Origin: JAATFS01 sp037145635
Lineage (GTDB): Bacteria > Pseudomonadota > Gammaproteobacteria > Xanthomonadales > Xanthomonadaceae
Reading direction: 5' to 3'
Length of the DNA: 64,000 nt
Assembly: GCA_037145635.1 (NCBI GenBank)
Contig: JBBCXB010000001.1
Location: 434,001-498,000, forward strand
The notes below the pieces were generated by a model. It was not told the DNA's origin and searched no databases. It worked only from the letters and a program-made list of their open reading frames with translations. Below are positions 57,870 to 64,000 of the stretch, one piece after another. The position numbers were made by a program, and so were the translations under genes. Positions within the stretch are counted from its first letter, which is position 1. Every line of letters starts with the position of its first letter.

Positions 57870-58183
57870 GGGCGGCGCAGCGTTCGGCACTGGGTCGACC
57901 GTGCGCGGCGCGTATCCGGCGCGCGGGCGACCGGCGCCGCGCGCGCTCGCGCCGTGGCCGCAGGCCTTGCCGGCACAGGGCCGCGCCGCCGTGGCAGGCC
58001 GCCATGCCCGGCGGCCCGCGAGCGGGGCGGCCGGGCTCGTGCGGCGGCTACGCTGCGCGGCCGGCGTTGGTGTCCGTCGCCACGCGCTATACAGTGGCGC
58101 TCCCGCGCGAGGCGCGGGCTAGGGAAGCCATTGCAACGTCCCGGCGCCGCGGCGGCGCCCGGGGCCGAGGGGATGCCGCCGCG
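57870..58183. other. Spacer between kinase genes 1 and 2
   Basis: 314 GC-rich bases with no supported gene and no clear terminator. A promoter for the second kinase could lie here, but I see none. Confidence 0.45.
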
Positions 58184-61100
58184 ATGAACATCAAGCTGCT
58201 GTGCCTGCTCGCCGGGCTGCTGACGCTGCCGGGCCCGGCATTGGACGCGGCGCCGTGGGTGGAGACCCCGCGCATGCGCCGGCTGGGGATCGCCGACGGG
58301 CTGCCGTCGCGCATGGTGCTGGCGCTGGCGCAGGATCGCCAGGGCCATGTCTGGGCGGCCACCGACGATGGCCTGGCCCGCTACGACGGCGTCGGCCTGC
58401 GCGTGTGGCGGCACGATCCGGCCGATCCCGCGTCCCTGCCGGCCAACAGCGTGGAGACGCTGCTGGTGGATCCGCTGGACCGGGTCTGGGTGGGCACCCA
58501 CGGCGGCGGGCTGGGCATGCTCGATCGCCGCCGCAGCGGCTTCGCGCGTTTCGACCTGGTCGACCGCAGCTGCGACAGCCCGCTGTGGAGCCTGGCCTAC
58601 GCGCAGCACGCGCTGTGGATCGGCAGCAGCGAGAGCGGCCTGTGCCGGCGCGGCGAGGATGGCCGCGTCACCCGTTTCCGCGCGCGGCCCGGCGATCCGG
58701 CCGCGCTGCCCAGCGACACCATCTACAGCATGCTCACCGACGCGCGCGGACGGCTGTGGATCGGCACCGGGGCCGGCCTGGTGCGGCGCGACGGCGAGCG
58801 TTTCACCCGGGTCTTTCCCGAACGTCTGGACAGCGAGGTGCTCAAGCTCAGCCAGGCGGCCGACGGCACCCTGTGGATCGGCAGCGGGGCGGGGCTGTGG
58901 CGGCTGTCGCCCGACGGCGAGCTGAGTCCGGCGCCGTGGGCCACCGGCGCCGACCTGCGCGGCGCCTCGGTGGTGCAGGACCGCGACGGCGGCTACTGGG
59001 TGGGCGCCGCGGACGGTCTCTACCGCCAGGCCGCGGGCGCGGGACCCGACGCGCTGCAGCTGATGGCGGGCGACCGCGGCAGCGGCTTCCTGACCGCGCA
59101 CAGCGGCGTGCTGGACGTGCTGCAGGACCACGAGGGCGGGGTGTGGTTCGCGCTGGTCACCCAGGGGCTGGCCTACCTGCCGCCGGGCTGGCAGCGGTTC
59201 TCCACGTTCCTGGACGGCGGCGACGGTTCGCTGGAAAGCCTGTTCCTGATCAACGCCGCCGCGCAGGGCGACGGCTTCCTGGTCGCCACCGCACAGGGCA
59301 TCTACCGCCTGGACGGGCAGGGCGCGATCCGCCGGGTGGTCGGGCTCGACCGCCTGGGCAAGGGCAGCGCCCGCGCGGTGCTGGCGCATCCGGACGGGAC
59401 GCTGTGGATCGGCCGCCCCGGCCGGCTGACGCTGTACGACCCGGCCAGCGGGCGCCGGCGCGATCTGGCCACCGGCTTCGGCGACGAGCCGTTCAAGCTG
59501 GTGGACCTGCTGCGCCCGGCCGCGGACGGCTCGGTGTGGATGTCGGTGCTCAGCGGCGGCGTGCAGCGGCGCGACGCGCAGGGCCGGGTGCTGGACTCGA
59601 TCGCCTTCGACGACGGCCGCGGGCTGCCGCAGGCCCTGGTCGAGCAGCTGCGTATCGCGCCGGACGGGCGCCTGTGGGTCGCCGATTCCAAGGGCCTGCG
59701 GGTCTGGACCGGCCGCCGCTTCGAGGCGGTGGCCGGGCTCCGCCCCGGCGCGGTGCACGATGTCGCGTTCGACGGGCACGGCCGCGTGTGGCTGGCGCGC
59801 GCCGGCCTGCTGGAACGCTACGACGTGGACGGGACCCGGCTGCGGCTGCGCGAGCAGGTCGGGCGGGTGGAAGGCGTGCCGGCGGTGGAGCTGGGCGGGC
59901 TGGTGCTGGGCGACGACGGCTCGGTCTGGGCCACCACGCCGCGCGGCATGGTGGTCTATCGCCCGCGGCAGAAGCAGTTGCGCGTGTTCGGGCTGGACAG
60001 CGGTCTGCCGGACATCGAGTTCTCGATCCGGCCGCCGGTGGACAACGGCCATGGCCGCGCGCTCGCGCTGACGGCGACCGGGCTGGTGGTGTTCGATCCG
60101 TCGGCGCGGTTCCCGCCGCTGCCGCGCTCGCAACTGGTGATCGAATCGCTGCAGGTGCGCCGCGACGACGCCGAGCGTCCGCAGGCGCTGTCGCCGCAGG
60201 TGCCGGTCGCGTTGCGCGCCGGCGACCGCGACCTGCGCATCGGGGCGCGCCTGCTGTCGTTCGTCAACCCGGCGGCCACGCGCTACCGCTACCGCGTCGG
60301 CGGCTACGACCAGAACTGGGTGGAGCAGGGCCACGGCGGCGAGCGCGTGCTCTCGCGCCTGCCCGCCGGCGACTACCGCATCGAGGTGCAGGCCCGCGGC
60401 GTGGAAGGGCCGTGGACGCCATCGCAGACGCTGGCGGTCTCGGTCGCGCCGCCGTGGTGGCGCAGCCTACCGGCCCTGGCCGCGGCACTGGCGCTGGCGG
60501 GACTGGCGGCGTGGCTGGGGCTGCAGGGCTGGCGCCGCCGCCTGCGGCGCCAGCAGGCCTGGAAGCTGTCGCGCCAGCAGCAGGCGCTCGCCGAGCAGGC
60601 CTCGCTGGCCAAGACCCGGTTCCTGGCCACGCTCGGGCACGAGGTGCGCACGCCGATGACCGGGGTGCTCGGCATGAGCGAGCTGCTGCTGTCCACGCCG
60701 CTGGACCCGCGCCAGCGCGGCTACATCGAATCGATCCGGCTGGCCGGGACCCACCTGCTGCGGCTGGTCAACGACGCGCTGGACCTGGCCCGGATCGAGG
60801 CCGGCCGGCTGGAGCTGGAGGACCAGCCGTTCGACCTGCCGCAGGTGCTGCAGGAGCTGGTCGACTTCGTGGCGCCGATCGCGCGGGCGCGGGGCCTGGC
60901 GTTCGAGCACCGGATCGCGCTGCCGCCGGGACTGGTGGTGCGCGGCGACGCCACCCGGCTGCGCCAGATCCTGATGAACCTGCTCGGCAATGCGATCAAG
61001 TTCACCGCGCACGGCCGCGTCGGGCTGGCGGCCACGCGCGACGCGGCGGATGGCGTGCTGCGCTTCGAGATCAGCGACACCGGCCCGGGCATTCCCGCCG

Positions 61101-61795
61101 AGCAGCAGGCGCGGCTGTTCCAGCGCTTCGAGCAGGGCGAGGGCGCGCGCGACGCCGCACGCTACGGCAGCAGCGGCCTGGGCCTGGCGATCTGCCAGGA
61201 GCTGGCGCTGGCGATGAAGGGCAGCATCCGCCTCGACAGCCGGCCGGGCGCGGGCACCTGCTTCCGCGTGGAGCTGCCGCTGCCGCCGGGTCGGTTCGTG
61301 GCGGACGGCGCCCCGGCCGCCACCGCCCCGGCGGCCATGCCGCCGCCGCTGCGGATCCTGCTGGTGGAGGACGACCCCACCGTCGCCGAGGTCATCGCCG
61401 GCCTGCTCGGCCTGCACGGGCATCGCGTGGTGCACGCCGTCCACGCGCTGGCGGCGCTGTCGGAAACGGTCGCCGGCGGCTTCGACCTCGCGCTGCTGGA
61501 CCTGGACCTGCCCGGCCTGGACGGCCTGGCGCTGGCCACGCAGATGCGTGCGCTGGGGCATCGCTTCCCGCTGGTGGCGGTGACGGCGCGCTCGGATGCG
61601 GGCGCGGAGGCGCAGGCCCGCGCGGCCGGTTTCGACGGGTTCGTGCGCAAGCCGGTGACCGGGGACCTGCTGGCCGAGGCGATCGCCGGCGTGCGCGCCG
61701 AGCGGCAGCGCGCCGAGCGCCGGGATGCGCTCGGCGAATCGCTGCGCGGGCAGCGCGTGCCCGGCACCGGCGGCGCGGACGGAGCGCCGGCCTAG
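58184..61795 (+). CDS. Hybrid sensor histidine kinase with reg_prop propeller (2)
   Basis: A 1203-residue sensor with the same order as kinase 1: signal (about 1-22), reg_prop propeller (about 35-650; LAQDRQGHVWAATDDGLARYDG), Y_Y_Y domain (about 665-755), membrane helix (about 760-782), HisKA with His819, HATPase, receiver with Asp1106. GAGGGG 11 bases before ATG 58184 is a weak Shine-Dalgarno. A 105-base segment around the His (60587-60691) differs from kinase 1 (56745-56849) at only three positions, all silent, so the kinase halves have been duplicated or converted recently. Confidence 0.9.
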   Translation: MNIKLLCLLAGLLTLPGPALDAAPWVETPRMRRLGIADGLPSRMVLALAQDRQGHVWAATDDGLARYDGVGLRVWRHDPADPASLPANSVETLLVDPLDRVWVGTHGGGLGMLDRRRSGFARFDLVDRSCDSPLWSLAYAQHALWIGSSESGLCRRGEDGRVTRFRARPGDPAALPSDTIYSMLTDARGRLWIGTGAGLVRRDGERFTRVFPERLDSEVLKLSQAADGTLWIGSGAGLWRLSPDGELSPAPWATGADLRGASVVQDRDGGYWVGAADGLYRQAAGAGPDALQLMAGDRGSGFLTAHSGVLDVLQDHEGGVWFALVTQGLAYLPPGWQRFSTFLDGGDGSLESLFLINAAAQGDGFLVATAQGIYRLDGQGAIRRVVGLDRLGKGSARAVLAHPDGTLWIGRPGRLTLYDPASGRRRDLATGFGDEPFKLVDLLRPAADGSVWMSVLSGGVQRRDAQGRVLDSIAFDDGRGLPQALVEQLRIAPDGRLWVADSKGLRVWTGRRFEAVAGLRPGAVHDVAFDGHGRVWLARAGLLERYDVDGTRLRLREQVGRVEGVPAVELGGLVLGDDGSVWATTPRGMVVYRPRQKQLRVFGLDSGLPDIEFSIRPPVDNGHGRALALTATGLVVFDPSARFPPLPRSQLVIESLQVRRDDAERPQALSPQVPVALRAGDRDLRIGARLLSFVNPAATRYRYRVGGYDQNWVEQGHGGERVLSRLPAGDYRIEVQARGVEGPWTPSQTLAVSVAPPWWRSLPALAAALALAGLAAWLGLQGWRRRLRRQQAWKLSRQQQALAEQASLAKTRFLATLGHEVRTPMTGVLGMSELLLSTPLDPRQRGYIESIRLAGTHLLRLVNDALDLARIEAGRLELEDQPFDLPQVLQELVDFVAPIARARGLAFEHRIALPPGLVVRGDATRLRQILMNLLGNAIKFTAHGRVGLAATRDAADGVLRFEISDTGPGIPAEQQARLFQRFEQGEGARDAARYGSSGLGLAICQELALAMKGSIRLDSRPGAGTCFRVELPLPPGRFVADGAPAATAPAAMPPPLRILLVEDDPTVAEVIAGLLGLHGHRVVHAVHALAALSETVAGGFDLALLDLDLPGLDGLALATQMRALGHRFPLVAVTARSDAGAEAQARAAGFDGFVRKPVTGDLLAEAIAGVRAERQRAERRDALGESLRGQRVPGTGGADGAPA

Positions 61796-62015
61796 TGCGC
61801 GGGCCGCACCGGTGACGCCCGCGGGCCGGCCGCTCCCCGGGCGCGCGCCGGCGTGCCGCGCAGGGATGCCCGCCCGCGCGGCGCCGCCGCGCACTGGCGC
61901 GGCACTGGCGCGGTCCGCGGTGTGCGGCACGCCGTGGTCGCGACCGCGCGTGTGGCCCAAGTTGCCAGACGCCAGCGCTGCCCGCAGGATGCGCGACGGG
62001 ATGGATGGAGACGCG
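61796..62015. other. Spacer between kinase genes 2 and 3
   Basis: A 220-base GC-rich spacer with no supported gene. A GGAG (62007-62010) is the Shine-Dalgarno of the third gene. Confidence 0.6.
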
Positions 62016-64000
62016 ATGGCTTCGGAACGACTGCGAGCGCGGCATCGGCTTGCCCGCCTGTGCAGGGACGTCGGCGTGTGGGCGTGGCTGGTGCTGTTCC
62101 TGCTCGCGGGCGCCGCGCCGGCCAAGGTGCCGGCCACGCCGCAGCCGCGCCAGCTCACCGTCGCCGACGGCCTGCCGTCCAACGCGGTCAACGATTTCGC
62201 CGAGGACGCGCACGGCTACCTGTGGCTGGCCACCGGCGACGGCCTGGCGCGCTTCGACGGCCGCAGCTACCGGATCTGGCGCATCGAGGACGGGCTGCGC
62301 GACAACTTCGTGTGGTCGGTGCACGTCGACGCGCGCAACCGGGTGTGGATCGGCACCGAGAACGCCGGGCTGGTCATGCTCACCGCCGACCGCCGCCGGT
62401 TCCATTTCTACGACCATCGCGGCTATCCACAGCTATTGGGCAGCACCGTGTGGTGCATCGAGTCCACGCCCGACGGCAGCGTCTGGTTCGGCACCTCCAA
62501 CAACGGCCTGTACCGGCTGCGGCCGGACGGCGGCATGGACCGCTTCGTGCCGGTCAAGGGCGACCCGCGCAGCCTGCCGGCCACCGCGGTCAACCTGCTC
62601 AAGGTCGATGCCGAGGGCGACCTGTGGGTGGGCACCAAGAGCGGCCTGGCGCGCTGGACCGGCCACGACTTCGAGCGCCAGCGGCTGCCGGCGGGGGTCA
62701 GCGGCACCGTCAACGGCCTGACCCGCGACCGCGACGGCAGCCTGTGGATCGCCGACGCCAACGGCCCGCTGGTGCGGCGCACGCCGCAGGGCGGCTTCGA
62801 GGTGGCCCGCTGGAACGGCCGCCCCGACCCGGGCGTGCTCGGCGTGCTGCTGCGCGACCGCGGCGGCGGCTACTGGCTGGACACCATGTCCGGGCTGGGG
62901 CGGGCCGCCGGCGGCCCGGTGCAGAACGTGCCGCTGTACAGCGCCTCGGCGCACGGCCTGGTCAAGCCGAGCTGGGCCAGTGCCTACGAGGACCACGAAG
63001 GCGGCATCTGGTTCGCCAGCCCCAACACCGGGCTGTGGCACCTGGCCGCGAACTGGCAGCAGTTCGCGGTGCTGTCGCATCGCAGCGCCGAGCCGGAGTC
63101 GATCGGCAATCCCTACGTGCGCGCCACCGCGCGCTCGGCGGACGGCAGCGTCTGGCTGACCGGCACCCGCGGCGTGCTCGACCGCCTCGATCCGGCGACC
63201 GGGCGGGTGGAGCACCGGCTGCAGGCGATCGACGGCCTGAAGTGGCCGAGCTCGCTGCTGGAGGACCGCCGCGGGCGGGTCTGGATCGGCCTCTACCAGG
63301 GCCTGGTGCGCTACGACCCGGCCACGCACGCGGTACTGCGCTGGCACGAAGACAGCGTGGCCGACGCGGCGCTGTCGGACGAGGCCGAGATGATCCGGCA
63401 GACCGCCGACGGCCACCTGTGGCTGTACTCCAACGTCGACGGCTTCCAGGTGCGCGACGAGGACGGCCACGTGCTGCGCAACCTGCCGCACGATGCGCAC
63501 GGGCTGACCCGCGACCTGCGCATCAACGACATGCGCGCCGGCCCCGACGGCGTGCTGTGGCTGGCGACCAGCCGCGGCCTGCTGCGCTGGGACGCGGCCG
63601 CGGACCGGTTCGCGCCGGTGCCGGGCTCGCCGGCGCTGCCGCTGTACGTGTTCCGCGTCACCGACGCCGGGGTGGCCTGGCTCGGCGGCATGGGCCAGCT
63701 GCAGCAGTACCTGTGGGATGGCGGGCGGCTGCAGCTGCTGGACACCATCGGCGCCCGCGAGGACTTCCCCGCGGTCGCGCCCGGCGCGCTGGTGGTGGAC
63801 CACAGCGGCGTGGCCTGGGTGTCGAGCATGCGCGGCCTGATCCGGGTCGATCCGGCCAACCGCGCGATCCGGGTCTACGGCGTGCACGACGGCCTGCCCA
63901 ACCAGCAGTTCCACCGCCACACGCTGCTGCAGTCGCGCCACGGCCAGATCGTCGGCGCCACGCCCGACGGCCTGGTGCTGTTCGACCCCGACGCCGTGCG
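62016..64000 (+). CDS. Reg_prop sensor protein (3), cut by the window end
   Basis: An uninterrupted frame of 661 codons runs past the right edge. It starts at ATG 62016 with GGAG 5 bases upstream (ATG 62001 also possible). A membrane-signal helix (about 20-35) precedes a reg_prop propeller (about 45 onward): YLWLATGDGLARFDG, RVWIGTENAGL, SVWFGTSNNGLYRL, DLWVGTKSGLARW and more. Because the first two genes have the same start and continue into kinase domains, the same is likely here, but the kinase part is not visible. Confidence 0.85.
   Translation, partial: MASERLRARHRLARLCRDVGVWAWLVLFLLAGAAPAKVPATPQPRQLTVADGLPSNAVNDFAEDAHGYLWLATGDGLARFDGRSYRIWRIEDGLRDNFVWSVHVDARNRVWIGTENAGLVMLTADRRRFHFYDHRGYPQLLGSTVWCIESTPDGSVWFGTSNNGLYRLRPDGGMDRFVPVKGDPRSLPATAVNLLKVDAEGDLWVGTKSGLARWTGHDFERQRLPAGVSGTVNGLTRDRDGSLWIADANGPLVRRTPQGGFEVARWNGRPDPGVLGVLLRDRGGGYWLDTMSGLGRAAGGPVQNVPLYSASAHGLVKPSWASAYEDHEGGIWFASPNTGLWHLAANWQQFAVLSHRSAEPESIGNPYVRATARSADGSVWLTGTRGVLDRLDPATGRVEHRLQAIDGLKWPSSLLEDRRGRVWIGLYQGLVRYDPATHAVLRWHEDSVADAALSDEAEMIRQTADGHLWLYSNVDGFQVRDEDGHVLRNLPHDAHGLTRDLRINDMRAGPDGVLWLATSRGLLRWDAAADRFAPVPGSPALPLYVFRVTDAGVAWLGGMGQLQQYLWDGGRLQLLDTIGAREDFPAVAPGALVVDHSGVAWVSSMRGLIRVDPANRAIRVYGVHDGLPNQQFHRHTLLQSRHGQIVGATPDGLVLFDPDAV

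Overview
The window is about 70% G+C, almost fully coding and free of mobile elements. It looks like a chromosome segment of a gamma-proteobacterium of the Xanthomonadaceae (Xanthomonas or a close relative such as Pseudoxanthomonas/Lysobacter). This rests on the TonB-receptor/glycosidase locus beside a glucokinase, the nudE-cysQ-mazG-ynfA order, the bioA-rsmE pair, a lysine-rich H1-like protein, and reg_prop hybrid kinases without a DNA-binding domain. Genus is inferred, not proven.

Layout. 1-6477: glycan-use locus with a GH18-like gene (cut by the window edge), a GH29 alpha-L-fucosidase, a TonB-dependent receptor broken by an in-frame amber codon, and a divergent glucokinase. 6670-12866: rsmE and bioA, then nudE-cysQ-mazG-ynfA in overlapping order, then an SPFH/NfeD membrane pair. 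13236-16372: gcvT, gcvH, an A-tract-rich gap and the H1-like protein. 16633-26445: a serine beta-lactamase-like hydrolase, a GMC oxidoreductase, an MFS carrier, a DUF1304 protein, then fadE with an alpha/beta hydrolase divergent from a TetR regulator. 26467-33715: a second TonB receptor, an outer-membrane protein, hslO, mtgA, a family-2 glycosyltransferase and a CBS protein. 33746-39057: an AsmA-like protein, a hemolysin-III protein, prfC and an M23 peptidase. 39152-42728: a promoter, a SAM-I (S-box) riboswitch and a tightly coupled metX-metB-hom operon. 42934-48898: a secreted modular GH18 chitinase, a ClpP-fold-like membrane protein, a secreted hydrolase, an AraC regulator and a cupin. 48911-54217: sdaA, a small glutaredoxin, an RcnR/DmeR-like sensor divergent from a DmeF-like cation exporter, and a yceI-cytochrome b561-yceI operon. 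54321-64000: three tandem reg_prop hybrid sensor kinases, the third cut by the window end.

How it fits together. Three GACA-NCGN-TGTC palindromes (two between the broken receptor and glucokinase, one upstream of the chitinase 40 kb away) suggest one LacI-type GlcNAc/chitin regulator controls both loci. The methionine operon is under SAM control through RNA. The Ni/Co exporter carries its own sensor and two G-tract operators. The fatty-acid pair fadE/hydrolase is probably repressed by its divergent TetR protein. The least explained elements are the tandem kinases, which have no linked DNA-binding regulator, and the A-tract gap before the H1-like gene. No tRNA, rRNA, insertion sequence or CRISPR array was recognised.
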